From positions 5,402,001 to 5,466,000 of the forward strand of contig JAKCOZ010000018.1 in the NCBI GenBank assembly GCA_022605955.1: a DNA stretch of 64,000 nt, written 5' to 3'. Each line of letters begins with the position of its first letter. The stretch's first letter is position 1. Position numbers and translations under genes: made by a program. The notes beneath the pieces were generated by a model. That model did no database searches and had not been told where the DNA came from. It saw only the letters and a list, made by a program, of their open reading frames with translations. Source of the DNA: Rallus limicola. Taxonomy: Eukaryota > Chordata > Aves > Gruiformes > Rallidae. Shown here piece after piece: positions 13,794 to 27,371 of the stretch.

Positions 13794-15369
13794 GTAAGTA
13801 ACTGGGAGGTTTGTGCCTGTGCAAAGGGTGGTGTGCTATTAGGTACTATTGGCATGATTCAGGCATCATTCAGTAGTGTTAATCCTCAATTAACCATAAC
13901 GTACAAGTGGGGAGTTTTGTGTAAATAAAATGTATTGTTAGTCTTTCAGAGTCAGAAGGAAACATGGTACTTGTATTACGTGATCCCTCAGAAAAAAAGG
14001 GTCATATGATTTTATTAAATGACTCCTACTACAACACCATATCTTTTTGTAAGAGTATTTTACTAACAACTTCAAGCAATGTATTTTATTATCTTAAAAG
14101 AGATTAACTTCATTTTAGACTTGTTTTTTTTCTGCTGTTGCCTTTTATATTTGGATCATTTTATACTCCTGAGGGCAATATTAAGAAGTATTCTACAGTG
14201 AATCTCCTTCCGAGGAAGAAATCAAGAGCAAGAATTATTTAGCCTACCTTTTTGTTATTTTTTTTCTTTGATGAATCAAGACTTCAGATTATAAATGTCA
14301 GGAGCTTTCCTGTATTTCTTCAGAACACAGCACATTTTAGCACATGCCTGGCTTTCATAAATTCTTATGAAATTTAGCATATATACATATGACAGGAAGC
14401 CACACAGCAAGAGAACACTACCTTTTTTTTTTTTCTTTTTTATATAGAAATATTTATGGGACAACATAACACGAAATCTTGTCTCTATCATATATCTTGG
14501 GCCTAATAAAATCTTAGGAGAGCAAATACCAAGTTATTTAGGGCCTTCAGCATTATAAAAATGCAGAAACATGACTGCAAACACCAAATATTTAGAACAC
14601 AGATAGGCATCTCTCAGCAGTGGTTTCTAAACCTACTTTTGCAGAAACCTACAACACTTAACAAAAAAAATGAGGCACACCAAACACATATCTACTGCTG
14701 TAGGGGTTACTGTAACCTTAACTTCTATGCTCAACTAGCCACAATCTCTAGAGCACTAAAACTTGGGCCATAGCTGAAGTGGAGCTTAGGACTTTGGAAG
14801 GTGCCATCTGAAACAGCTTCAGCATTCTCAAAGGAATCTGTTTTAGTATTTTCATAATGTCAGTAGCCTAACAGGGCTATAGGCATCCTAATCATACCAT
14901 GTAGCATAGACACATTTCAGAATACCCTACTGAGGAAGTGATAAAAGCAATAAAAGATATATATAATTAAAGAGCCACCTTAACAAAGTCATTTGGTTAA
15001 TTAAACCTGTGCAATATCCCTTGATCTAACATTACTTTGAACTATTTATTTTATATAATTTGTGCTGAAGAGGTGAACAGTTAATCTGATACAAACATCT
15101 TGTACTCTAGCATCCTATGATGCTTCTATGACGCTATCGTGTGCTAAGACTTAGCACTTAGCTCCTCTCAGTAACACTGCTGAATCTGCACTCATTTGCA
15201 CTCGAATTTACACAGGGTCAGAGCACAATTTTTTATTTTTCAGCAGGGTGCAGCTTAACCGCCTGCACTTAAACAGATAGCTGTATAAGTTTATGTATTT
15301 TCATGGAAGTTCATCTGCATTGAGTTGTATCACATTTATCAACTTAGCCATGTTTTACAGGAAATAAAA
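13794..15369. other. Unique non-coding DNA
   Basis: AT-rich, with a T13 run at about 14423. No gene, RNA or transposon recognised. Confidence 0.55.
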
Positions 15370-15740
15370 TAGGAGTCCATTCCAATGGTGGCTGTTGCTT
15401 TAAGGTATTTTTTTTCCCACTGCATGGCAGATGGATGGCTTTAATGTCATCACTTGATACCATGCTGAATTGTGATTGTGGCATTTTGTTAGAGCATGCT
15501 GATTTTGTATAGAAATTTGCTGTTGGATTAGGGCTTTTGCCAATCCTGGCAGAAGGCGGCGGCTATTTAATGTGTCTTGAACTGCCGTATGGTGTGGATA
15601 AAAGAAGTAGTTTCATGGCAGCCATGAAATCTGGTGCACAGGAGAAAATCCATGTGGCTTTGTCATATCCCCCTTCTTAGAGTGCACATGCTGCAGCAGG
15701 TATTTTACATGAGAAATACGACTGTCATAATTCTTGATCC
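15370..15740. promoter_or_regulatory. Candidate conserved non-coding element
   Basis: This stretch differs in texture from its surroundings: mixed base composition, few homopolymers, several TAAT-type cores, a CpG-containing GGCGGCGGC block at 15556-15564 and a perfect 19-bp palindrome at 15611-15629. It also has a near-perfect short hairpin (CTTTTGCCA / TGGCAGAAG). No frame is convincingly coding. Such texture is typical of vertebrate developmental enhancers, but no alignment could be run, so this is a guess from composition only. Confidence 0.3.
15611..15629. repeat. Perfect 9-1-9 palindrome
   Basis: TTTCATGGC and GCCATGAAA are exact inverted copies around a single central A. It could be a binding site for a dimeric protein or simply a short hairpin. 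A perfect palindrome this long is uncommon by chance. Confidence 0.9.
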
Positions 15741-18700
15741 TGGATGTACCTCAGTGTCAGAAAGCAGTACCTCCTGATGTTTGCAGTCCACATGGAAAAG
15801 CCAACAACATGAACTGGAATGTGAAGTGAGGAAACTCCCAGCTTAAGGCACAGTTGATTCAAATTATATTTCAGCCAAAGTACAGTTGAACTTCATGCAT
15901 AATATTCACTCAGAATTCCATGGTATTTTACTAGCATACTTAAATCTCATCATTCTCTTTCAGACTAAATAAACAGAGCACATGATGAAGAGTTGATAAT
16001 AGCGCTGCCTCCAAATTCAAGGGAAACTCATGACTCTAGATCTTCAGCCATGTTACTGATTAAATGCACCTTCCTTCATCAAATTCTGGCAGCACTGAGA
16101 GTCCAGTGATACCAATATAATTCTTATCTCATTTAGCTTCACTTCCCTTTTTCTTCCTCTTATTCCCTAAAAAGCCCTAGAAAAAAGCCAACTGAGGCAA
16201 GGACACCTTTAATCTAACACTAGCTTCCTCCTCCATAGAATAATGGGGGAAATTCTGGCTCTACTGTAGCTTCAGAATTTTAGCCAGTATTTTTTATGCA
16301 GTAGGCATTCTCAAAGATGCTCCTTTAGAGCATATGCAAACATCACCATCATACAGAAATAAAATCATGATAATGTGATAAGCACTAGAAAATCCTATTT
16401 ATTCATTCTTTTATTTTTTTTTACCACTGTTAAGTTCATCAGACATACTATATCTAACTAACCCTAACAATTTAGGCATCAATTTTTCAGACTTTCAGTC
16501 TCCAGACTGGCATCCAGAAACATCAGGGCAACAACCAGGCCTTCCATAAAACACACAGGTGGTCTGCTGATCAGCCTTGGAGAAATAGGAGCACTCAGGG
16601 GCATGTGTGGAGGCAAAAACTGAAGCTACCTGTGGGATTTCAAGAAAAATAATGGATGGTCAGTAAAGCTACATTGCCTTCAGCATTAGGTGATTGCTGA
16701 GCATAAATTTTCAGGACTATAAACTTAGTAACTCCACCTAAATCCCATTCAGGGCTTCTTAATTCTGTTGGGGACATTCCTCAGGGTAGCATACAGGCCC
16801 TGGAAAAACTACTTCTTTAGCTACCATTTTGCTTACAGAGATACTTGAAGCCGTATATTTACCTGACAAAAGGAAGAAAGGGTCAGGATATCTCCAAGAT
16901 TTGGACTGTGGCATATGTAGAGACTTCTGGCAGGAGTGTTTTCTCACAAAAATTACATGAAAATACAGTGAACAACAACTCTTCCAGCTTTCCAGGAGAG
17001 AAAGCATGGGGTAATATGAATGTGATGAGAAAGATGGAGATCTTTCTGCTTATTGCACAACAGAGTGTCATACTTCAGCCCAGGCCTGCAGCCCAGAGCT
17101 CAGAGCCTCACAGGGCCCTGCGTCCAAACCAATTAATCCCCAGAGGTGCTGAAAGAGCTGTCCTGGCAGTTATAACTTTGATCACACAAGAGGTCATGTC
17201 CTACTTAGATTCTCATCACAAAACCCCATGATTTCAGCAGAGTGATTGAAGGCATGCTCCTTAGTTGCATTTAGTCAGAATAATCCCTATTAGGAAAGAC
17301 CTAAACACCAGTTCACTATTGATTCAAACAGGTGCACGAGCACATCAGAGCAAACAATATTGGGCAGGACACGGCCATAAGCTCCAACCAGGGAATAACT
17401 TATATGTAAATCCTAACACAAGCATACCTTTCCTTAGGCATCTTCTAGGGCAGGCATACCAGCTAATGGAAATGGCCTACAGATGTTGAGCATGGCATTG
17501 TTTTGCACAAGATACTGTAAGTGAATCAAAAGACACCACCTCACATTAGGATACATTCAAAGAGCTTAAAAGCTCTTGGCCATTTTTACAACTTCTCACT
17601 ACTGCAAAGGTCCAAATTATAACATAAAGTGCTATCACAGCCATCTCTCACCATCTCTCAAGGTACATGAGTTCTAACTGCTGCTAGGATTGTCCCATCT
17701 ACGGCTTTCGTATATCCAACGTGTTGGATTTAGTTTAGCAAACAGCATTGCTGGAAATTGCTTTGTGTGCATTGCATGTTTTGCTAAGTGATATTTCCCC
17801 AGAGCTGGCAGATCACTCCATAGTAGCAGATGTGCATTTTTCAGAAAATCACTACCATAAGGAATAGCATAATTATATTTACTGCTGTTTGTTACCACAC
17901 GACATATCGAATAGTAGGGATACTGGTACAATTGAGACTTGCTAGGAACTTCTTTTCTTGCTTGGTATAATATTTTTAATTGCCTTTTTTTTTGCTTTCT
18001 CTAATTGCAGCTAAAGATTATTTGTTTGCTAATAAACTTTTCTTGCAGTATAAGCCAAAATGAGGCAGGAAAAAACATCTCTTAAGCACCAGAACACTTC
18101 AGATTATATCCTTTCAAGTTTTCTACCTGCCTTATAATTTCAGTTTAATAGTGGTTTTTAAAACAGTGAAATTATTGTAATAGAACATGCACATCTGACA
18201 AACTATCCTGCTAAATTCAGTGACAGCATTAGTTATCTGCTGACCAGAAGCACTACATGAAGTTCTGCAAGTACTTAAAGTTTACTATTGAAGATCTGAC
18301 AAAAATCTTTTGTGTTATTTTTATGTTCAGAACCAAATGGAATTAAAAAAGCAGGAAATAGTGTCCAGGGAATGATAAAATTTCAAAAAAGATTTGATTG
18401 AAACCATGTTGCCTGAAACACTCCAGAAGCTGTTTATTTGATGTGTTCCTATCCCTTTTTGTTTCATGTCTGATTTGAGAATACATATGCTGATTTCTGC
18501 ATTCTTTCTCATTTGAATTTCAATTGTTGCTCCATTAGTCCTTGAGACGTTGTGGATTTCTAGCTTTTTGAAATCTTATTTGATTTTCCACACATATATG
18601 GGGCCAGAATAGACATTTTTAGATTAAAAGAGAAGAAAGAGAAGAAAGAATGATGTAAGAAATTAAAATTCATTTTTTCAAAATGGCAGAGCCACCTACC

Positions 18701-20005
18701 AGAACATCTTCTTAGAAATTTGCAGTATATCTTTAAAAAACAAAGATCACAGATGACACTGTAGATATTTATTCCCTTTGGAATATCCTTGAACTATTGG
18801 CCACTCTAATTCCAAAATACCACCCTGGCTCATCTGTCTTACCACACTGCTCAAGTTTACACCTGAGAAAGCATCAACTGCTGTCTGGAAACCTTGTTGG
18901 TTCTTTCATAAACACAAGTGAAATTCACGTTCTCTACACGTGTCTTCAGGGTAACTACTGTAACCTAGAGACTTGTGAGGAATGAAATACTGCACTGCAA
19001 GGCTGACATTCCTACAATGCATCAGGTAATTAAACCCTCTGCATGCATTTGATTGAAGTGAAGAATGAACTGACCCACTGTTTTTTCTTTAACCAGAGGG
19101 CAACTACTTGGTTCCATTAGTCAATTATTTAAAAGATATAGTCATTTCCACAACTCCTTCAAAGAATCCTTTAGTGTATTAGTGCTTACAGGAGGTTAAT
19201 AATTTAACTTTACAATATGCACTAATACAATGCCATGATCACAAATAAATATGAGCACAAAATACTGGTAATGGTTCTTGACTCCATAATAAATCTAGTA
19301 GATAAAATCAAGGTCAGTCGTATTAAGCATATATAATATAACATTCACCTTTTTGATACCTATGTTTTTGACAGGATTAAAATTCCAAAACCATTTATTG
19401 TGACATAAATAAATTACGCACTACACTCTTGAACTACCAGTGTCTAAACATCAGGCCACCTCAGAATTTCTAATATTCATTTTTCCTCACAACAGATAAT
19501 GAAGAGATCAAGTCCTAATATCTTCATTCAAAGTTGGGACCAGAGTATATTCTAAGCATCCAGAGAAAGATGCCAAACAGGTAAAATCTGAGTACCTAAG
19601 TCCAAGGAACGTCTTGTTCACTTAACCACTCTTTTTTTCTATACCAGCCTTTACGTTCACATGACAAAACTTGGAAGAAACAGTCTTGGTTATGAACAGT
19701 GAGCATACCCTTCTCCAACCCTTTTCACAGCCAGAAGCCAATTACTGATCAGAATGACCACATTTCCCCCCAAAATTGGATAACAAAAAAAGGTCCAACC
19801 CACAGAATTCCTGACTCCCCTCCTCCTAACAGTTCCACACTTTCTTCATTCAAAACCACCAGCATTGCTTCAAAAAACTAAAGACAAGAATAGCTGGAGA
19901 GAAGGGAAAGGAATGAATTTCAATCCTTCTTTGATATAAGCGGCAATGACCGCCTATCTACCCAGAAAAAGAGATCTAGCTGCATGTTCTCTGTTGACTT
20001 AAACC
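15741..20005. other. Unique non-coding DNA
   Basis: No supported gene. An open frame of 128 codons at 16845-17231 (+) has no recognisable domain. CCATCTCTCA is exactly repeated in tandem at 17641-17660. Two strong acceptor-like pyrimidine tracts end at 18010 and 18048 without a matching donor nearby. Confidence 0.55.
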
Positions 20006-20284
20006 ACAGTGGTGTCCTATTATTAGGACTAGGGGCAATGGCTTTAAGCTAGAGCATAGGAAGTTCCGCACCAACATGCGGAAGAACTTTTTCACAGTGA
20101 GGGTGACGGAGCAGTGGAATAGGCTGCCCAGGGAGGTGGTGGAGTCTCCTTCTCTGGAGATATTCAAGTCTCGTCTGGACGCCTATCTATGTAGTATGAG
20201 ATAGGGAGCCTGCTTTGGCAGGGGGGTTGGACCCGATGATCTCTTGAGGTCCCTTCCAACCCCTAAGATTCTGTGATTCTATGT
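20006..20284 (+). mobile_element. CR1 LINE 3' end, 5'-truncated, young-looking
   Basis: A + strand CR1 copy keeps the last ~60 codons of ORF2: the region ending in the conserved [17 protein letters not shown] stretch, then '[13 protein letters not shown]'. It also keeps the 3' UTR (TTGGACCCGATGATCTCTTG, then GGTCCCTTCCAACCC) and the terminal ATTCTGTGATTCTATG octamers. It is closely similar, base for base, to the 3' end of the minus-strand CR1 at 54965-56138, so both belong to the same subfamily. The frame in this copy is mostly intact but too short to be functional. Confidence 0.95.
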
Positions 20285-20425
20285 GATTAATGGATCTGTA
20301 AAGAGTCACTGCAGAGATATAGTGACAGTATGGTAGTCAGCTTCCCTTTGCTCCTCAATCTTTGAGGACAATGCAGAGGAATATAACACATGGTATTTAC
20401 TACATCTGATGGAAAGGACAAAATA

Positions 20426-20500
20426 CAGAATCACAGAAGGCCTGTCACAGAATGACTAGGTTGGAAAAGACCTTTAAGATCATCAAGTCAAACCATAAAG
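20426..20500 (-). mobile_element. CR1 LINE 3' tail fragment, inverted
   Basis: CACAGAATGACTAGGTTGG, followed by AAAAGACCTTTAAGATCATC and AAGTCAAACC, is the reverse complement of a CR1 3' end of a different, older subfamily than the copy just upstream. A preceding ACAGAATCACAGAAGG (from 20426) may be another octamer of the tail. The 5' limit is vague; similarity fades after about 20500. Confidence 0.75.
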
Positions 20501-20560
20501 TATAATACATCTCACATCCACTGGCACCATTGCCTTTGGTACTAGAAGGGACTTTTCAAA

Positions 20561-23500
20561 ACACAAGTCTCTTAGAATGTTTATTGAAAATCTTGTCATA
20601 AATTCAATTATGGCTACTGACTGACTTAGGGAGCTGCTCTCTCAGACAACATGGGCTATGACTAGGCAAATAGAGTGACAAGGTGTTTTCTCTGGTCCAG
20701 AGGGCCATTGTTGTCACTCAGCTTATATTCACATGGCTTAAATCACCCCTTGGGAAAGCCAGCATAGCCCTATCTCAACCATTTATTGGAAGCCATCCTT
20801 GGTGCATGTAATTTCTGAAGAGGTCTTAAGAAATACGTGCAAGTACACCACTTGCCATCGGCTATATTCAAAACCATGCCCCAACCACAACAACCTTTTA
20901 ATGGAATGGATGATGACATGACAAACACTCAAAACTTTTCATTGGCTTTTTCAGTTTATTAGTGCAGATGTACTGTGCTGACCAGGACATTCTGAACCTC
21001 CCTGCTCCCTCAGACAGCTGTAGCTGGAAGGTGGGCAAGTACTTCTAAGAGAACAAAAACTTCTATCCCACACTGTAAGAACAAAACATAACATACTTCA
21101 CTTTTAAATCATCTCCTCCTTTAATGGAGCTTTCCTACTCCAGCTCTGCCACACACACTGCCAACACAACAAAGGTTATAGTTATAAAAATTTAAACTCA
21201 TGAGCTTAAATAGATGACGACTGCATCCTAGAAATAAATGTTTTCATAAGGCAGCAGATGATTATCAGAGGAGAAGAAACCAAAGGAGAAAAGATGGAGG
21301 TGAAATGTGATGAACAAAGTAACTTTAAAAGTTCTTATGCTGTTGCCCTTTCCTAGGAACTGGAGTTACTATCCATTTTTATCTTTGTGACATTCAATTT
21401 TCTTTGACTAGCAGCAATATCAGCAACAAAACAGAAGGTGATCCTCTCAAGAATTCATGTTTTTTCCAGATAAACAGAACTTGAACAAGAAATATACATG
21501 AAAAAGTGTAATTGACTTAAATGTTTTTCTCCTTTCAGTTATCCAAAGGTTTCCTATTCAGTAAATGCCTTGTCATTCTGACCTGCTTATCTACATTTTT
21601 CTAATAAGGTTCTATTTTCAAGAAACAAATATTTTACCCCTCTGAAAAACATTGTGTTGTTTAGATAAAATCCCAATACCCATGCCACAATGGGGAATAA
21701 ACAAAATGTACCAAACACACTTTTTTCTGTTCCAAAACTCTGTTCCAAACTTCTAAAGGCTGAAGAGCTTCAGAAGAAACCTAGACTCATTTTTCCTAAA
21801 CTATTTTACAATTTTATGGGTTTTATATTATAGCTAAGTGAAACTTGGGAGTTTGGTTGGCTGGTTGGTTGGGGTATTTTTTGTGGTTTGGGGTTTTTTT
21901 CAATATCCCTAAGCCTTTTCTTTTTTCTTGGTATTTAACCTCTTGTTTAGATTCCCACTTCACTATTATTGTTGCAATATCTCAAAATTAATGTCAAGAG
22001 AATAACTCTGCATGGTGTAATCTAGAGAAAGGATTTATACAAATCTGAGTTAATCTCAACCAAAAGGTGCTGGATGGCTTTAAACCTTAACAATGTGGTT
22101 TGGGTAAGGTCCATAAATCCCAGGAAAGCATTTTTATTGAATCAGGGAATTCTACATTAAGCCACACATCTCCTCTTCCTGGTTCAAAATCCATGAAACA
22201 AAGTGCAAGTTTGATTGTTCAACTGATGGAAACCCAGCTAGAAAATCTATTTGCAAGGCCGAATTATGACAACTCAGTAATGAGTGAAAAGTCAGCTTGG
22301 TGTAATAACGTGTTGGACTACTACAGATTTCAGATATCTGGAGATAGCAGAGCTAGTTACTAAAAAATCCAATTTTCTGGTCAAACAATGAGAAGATTTG
22401 ATAAAGTCAAATAATTAGATACAATGCATACCATGTTTCTACAGTAAAGTAATATAATGTATAATATGGTTTCCACATACTTCATTAAGTTATTTGAATC
22501 CGGAAATTGATTTTCAAGTATTACAACTCGGTATATATTTTTAACTGCCTTTAATACCCAATAACATTTTTTTATGATTTTGTAAGAAACAGTATTTATT
22601 AAGTATTATTCCCTTCATTTTATGTCTTTAAACCAATTAAGGAAACAAAACATCTACTTTTGGAAGATGTGTTTTTACAAACACAGATACCTGTGCTCAG
22701 ATATTTCCAGAATTCCGATCTTGACAACCATGAATTAAATTTAACAGGCTTTGGAAAAGATAACACATTTGAAAATTTGAACAAGAGGAAGATTTGCCTT
22801 TTTCTGCAGTAGCGAGTTAGCAATGGCTGGAGGAAATTATAGATGATCTAGAGAGAGATCAAAGGTTTCATAAAGTTTTTTTAATCACTAAATAAAAAAA
22901 ATGTATATGCAATGTATCTTTGCAATATTGATGCAACAATTTCCTTCAATGTCAGCAGATAGAAAACTCTGGAAACATTGAAATGTTAATAAGAAATTCC
23001 CAAATCTAATAATAAGGCTTTACTGTTTACACTATCTTTCTTCACAATAAGTGAACAACTCTTGAAAGTTGCCACAAATTACAAAACATAGGAGGAGTAT
23101 CACATTTTTGATGTCATCAATTCCCCAAGCAGCAACACTAAGCTGCAAAAAACAATTACTGAAGCGAATTGTTCAAGATATTGATTATGTTGAAATAAAA
23201 AAGCCAGAGCTGAGAATGAGACTCATTTTTTCTCTCTAACTAGCATATTTGCAAATTGAGAATACAGTTTTGGCTGGCCTCAACCATGATAATGTTAGAA
23301 ACAAATAAACATCTACTATAAACATTCAAAATGAGCTAGCAGCTATACTTGAATTCACTAATACACCCTCCTTATCTTTCTGTCCTGGTGCAGAACATGC
23401 ATGACCAAAGTCTGCAGAAAATTTACTCATGCCATCAGCAAGTACACAGAACGCAAAGAACTTTCCACTTCTCCTTTTTTTTTTTCTTTCTAGGTGCACA

Positions 23501-25100
23501 TTTAATTAATGGCAACGTATCAGGACCATTCCTGCCTCTACAAATAAACTGAATGCTACAAGGCAACCCAGTCAGTATTTGAAGAAACGAATGGGGCATT
23601 TCATTTTACCCGGGGAAGAAGGGGCAAAGAGGACTTCTTCGGGCTTATGAAAGGGACCACTGTGCTTAAAGGATCTGGGTAACATGTCATCTTCACAAAG
23701 TAGTGACAATGAGGCTGGAAACAACTGGATGAAGTACACTGACAGTATTTAGGAAGCTACAGACATAGCACAGAAAACTGTTTCTTTAATAAAGGCTATT
23801 ATAATTATCCATTCAACTCAGTTGCACCTCAACCGCCTCTACCTTCAGCCCTTTATGAATTTTTTGCTCCTATATCTTGAAACCAAGCACCTCCATCTTG
23901 CATACTGTCCAGCTTAGGGAAGCTGTTTCAAAGTCCAGTTTCAGTATTACAATTCTGAACATATGCAAAGTAAATCAGACTCATAACTGCAAGAAACTCA
24001 GGTTTACTTACAGAAAATAGAGTATGCCACCTAAAAATTAAGCAACATCTCTTCAGCATGTGTAAACTATACCTTTCAAACATCTACCATTTAATCCAAA
24101 TTGTGTGGATTTCTAAGAAGAATATAAAAGGTGTTTCGCATGACATGTCAAGTCGTTGCTCTAAAACATACCGGTACTGTAAAATTTTCACAGGAAATCT
24201 TTAACCCTGAAAAGCAATGACTTTCCCTTGTCTCATTCTGAACCCTTTTTTGCAGGGCAAAGTAGATCTGATACAATAATGGAGCAGGCCATAAGAACAG
24301 AAAATTCCATCCCCAAGCGGCAGCCACCAGTAAAATTACAGGAAATTGAAAAAGTAGCACAAGGAGAGAACACTCAGCAGTCTTTAAATGGGATAATCTT
24401 CAATGTCTCTCATGCGTAAATGTCTCTCATATGTGTACAAGAAAGCATGAATTTAATGCTCAAATAAAATGTAGAGCCCAATTTAAGTTAGAAAAAAATA
24501 CTGGGTAGCTCATTAAATACATGTGACAGGTTGACCTTTATCAACACTTCCCCCCCCCATATTTACATTAGATTCTAATTCAGAGTAATTTTTATTGTGG
24601 GAATTTTCTTGAAAACATAGCTGTAAGTTCTTCCCTGGGCCTAATGCAGATATAAAGGCACATCTTAGTTATTCAGTGCAGCTCAGAATGCATCACCTCC
24701 TGTGTCCTTGTACAGAAAAGAAAAGGTGGGAGGGCAGTCCAACTTCCACAGGCTTCCTTATGCTAAATCTAAAATCAATCACATTTGCAACCAATCAATT
24801 TAACACTTTTATAGAAGCTTCAAATAAAAATAAAATTCCTTACTTTCACTATGAAATAGGCAGATTTAAGTAGGACCTTCTTTCAGAAAGACTGCATAAT
24901 TTTTAACATGCTATAAAGGTGGAAGAAAATCGTTTAACCTCCTTCATTCAGTAGTGTGAGAGGGCATGGGGAGCTACAGCAGTGGGTTGATGACTTTCTC
25001 TAAAACCCAGGTCGTTTCAGTGACTGTACCTTCAGCAGCTGTGTGAAGGTGGCTGTAGACAAACAGGAATTACGGAAACAACACCCTGACTTTTTCATTC
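20561..25100. other. Unique non-coding DNA
   Basis: No gene recognised. Low-complexity GGTT-type sequence lies at 21853-21900 and a T11 run at 23478. A 17-bp imperfect tandem repeat (AATGTCTCTCAT followed by variable bases, twice) lies at 24402-24435. Open frames are all under 90 codons and featureless. Confidence 0.55.
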
Positions 25101-25361
25101 TTTTTTCAGTGGTGCTCAGCAACAGGACAAGAGGCAATGGGCACAAACTTGATTACAAGAAGTTCCACCTAAACATGGGGAGTAACTTCTTTAGGGTGGC
25201 ACAGCCCTGGGACAGGCTGCCCCAAGAGGTTGTGTATTCTCCACTTCTGGAGACATTCAGAATCATCCTGGATGCTGTCCTGTGCAGCCTGCACTAGGTG
25301 ATTCTGCTCTGGCAGACTCCAGAGGTCCTTTCAAAATCCAATAAGTCTGTGATTCTATGAC
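25101..25361 (+). mobile_element. CR1 LINE 3' end, older copy
   Basis: The + strand frame through this stretch reads like the C-terminus of CR1 ORF2. It has an NRTRGNGHKLDYKKF block, then 'NMGSNFFRVAQPWDRLPQEVV', split here only for length, then a leucine-rich end. It is followed by TCCAGAGGTCCTTTCAAA and the GATTCTATGA tail. Divergence from the 20 kb and 55 kb copies is considerable, indicating an older insertion. 5'-truncated and non-functional. Confidence 0.9.
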
Positions 25362-26540
25362 ATTACTATAACCCTAAAAAGTGCCTGTTATATAAAGAGA
25401 TGTAATGAGAAGACACACATTTTTTCTGTATGTTTATCAGCTAAGCACATTTGTAACATTCCTACTATTTTTTAGGCAAGATGATAGAGAAAATATATAT
25501 ACTTAAAAACACAGCCAGATCAACATTTGTAAAAGCAAACCTAAATGAAAATCTAAATATTTCTAGAAATTTTAAAAATAACGATTAAGTTTTAAAACAT
25601 ATCTTCATTAGAATACAAGGAAGCAAGCAGGGTGAGAAAAATTTTCTTCTGATGTTTGTGTTCATTAGAAACCAGCTTTTTAAGTGACTCTAAGACTTTT
25701 GTTTTTACTGGGGTTGAACAAACTTGGGTATCATGACAGAGAAAGAAAAATCCTCATGCTTTTCAGCTACTCTTCAAATTAACAACCAAAGACTATAATG
25801 CTTTTGAACAAAAGTAGATGCATGTTCTTTTTTTCAAAATTACCATTTCCCTATCTCTGGAAAGTCTTGCAGTATACAGCATGTGACAATGCTACATAAC
25901 ATGCACATAAGTCATTACTAACAATAAAAAGGCTCCCCACAGTTTTCTTTTTTCTAAAACATCTATGTTATACAATAAAAGACACATTTTATAGAAGCAT
26001 TAATTCATGTGACCTCTCAAGAGGCAATCACACTTTCATAAAGTAAACGTATGACACTTCAGGAATTGGAGTGTTGTCATTATATACAAGCAGAAAATTA
26101 AACATTCCAAGAAACCTTTTGCATTCCCATTTGTACATCATAAAACAATTAATTTGTTTGAAAGATTATTTCTGTTACATAAGTATAAAATTTGTCATCA
26201 GTTTAGAAACTATTATTGGCAGATGAGTGGCCTGCAGGTAAAGCGGCAGGTAAAGCCTTCGGATTACAAGTATATACTCCAAAATTTTGGTAAGCAAGTC
26301 ACAGTGGCATTTTATCCAGTGATACAGGAGTTAGAAACTAATCTTTCTTCTAGCTGCTTATAGCATTCTGAGTCAATATCTGTCCATCAGTTGGGAGTAG
26401 TCACATCCTCCTTTTCACTTTAGAGTGGTCTGATATCTTCCTATTGGCTTTCTCTTCCTCTTTTAAGTATTGCCAATTCTTTTTCCATTCCAAGCCTTAT
26501 CAAGCTTTCTAAAGACCAATTATAATTTCTAATTTGGAGT
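25362..26540. other. Unique non-coding DNA
   Basis: AT-rich, with nothing recognisable. A short direct repeat GCAGGTAAAGC occurs within 26235-26258. Confidence 0.55.
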
Positions 26541-26660
26541 CACAGAATCATTGAGGTTGGAAAAGACCTTTATGAACATGAAGTCCAACCATTAGCCCTA
26601 CACCACTGTAACCACTAAACCATTTCCTGAAGTGCCTCATCTACCCGTCTATTTAGTTCT
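26541..26660 (-). mobile_element. CR1 LINE 3' fragment, inverted, old subfamily
   Basis: CACAGAATCATTGAGGTTGG, then AAAAGACCT, AAGTCCAACC, CACTAAACCATTTCC and AAGTGCC...ATCTACCCGTCT, reads as the reverse complement of an old CR1 subfamily's 3' UTR and ORF end. 5'-truncated and diverged. Confidence 0.85.
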
Positions 26661-27371
26661 TCTCTGTTAAAATGTCTCACTTCACTCACCTTAATACATG
26701 ACAAGTATCATGAATACAGCTTCCTGAGGAATCACATGTATTAAAATTATGCAAATTCAAAAAAATTTAGCTAACATTTCAGTCAACCTTCTATGTTCAT
26801 GGACAGGTAAAGCAGCAGGTTTTACTCTCAACCCCTTAGGAGATGGGTAGCCATTTGCCTCATGTCATCTTGAGAAAATAATGACTTACATTTCTGATCT
26901 GAGCTATCTTTGGAAGATAGTGTAAGTAGACCTTTTCCCTTGACATCAGTGCAAATTGCACTGTGCCCTTCATGTTAGAAAAAATACATTGGGGATGACA
27001 AGGAAAAACACGGGGAAAATCAGTTGCTTCCAACTGTATGTAAGGAGACGTGATGTGGCTCATGGGATCCCTTCACCAGAAGTTAAATTACACCTGTAAC
27101 AAGATAAGTATGCATTTAATGCAAAACAAGAACCATGGAAGGTAAGTAAAGAGAAGTAATACAGTAGCCAAAGAGCCATTATCTTGACAGCTTATGACAG
27201 CCACACAGCAACAAGCTTCCTCCTATCAAGGAAGTCACAGATATCGACCTCATTCTTGTGATACACATTTTCAGGGGGGAAAAAAAAAACCAGCATCCAA
27301 GAAATGTTCCAGTTGCATAATTATGCAAGGCTTGGAGGTGTGAAATATGTCCAGTAACACAAGAATAATAG
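26661..27371. other. Unique non-coding DNA
   Basis: No gene or repeat recognised. Confidence 0.55.
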
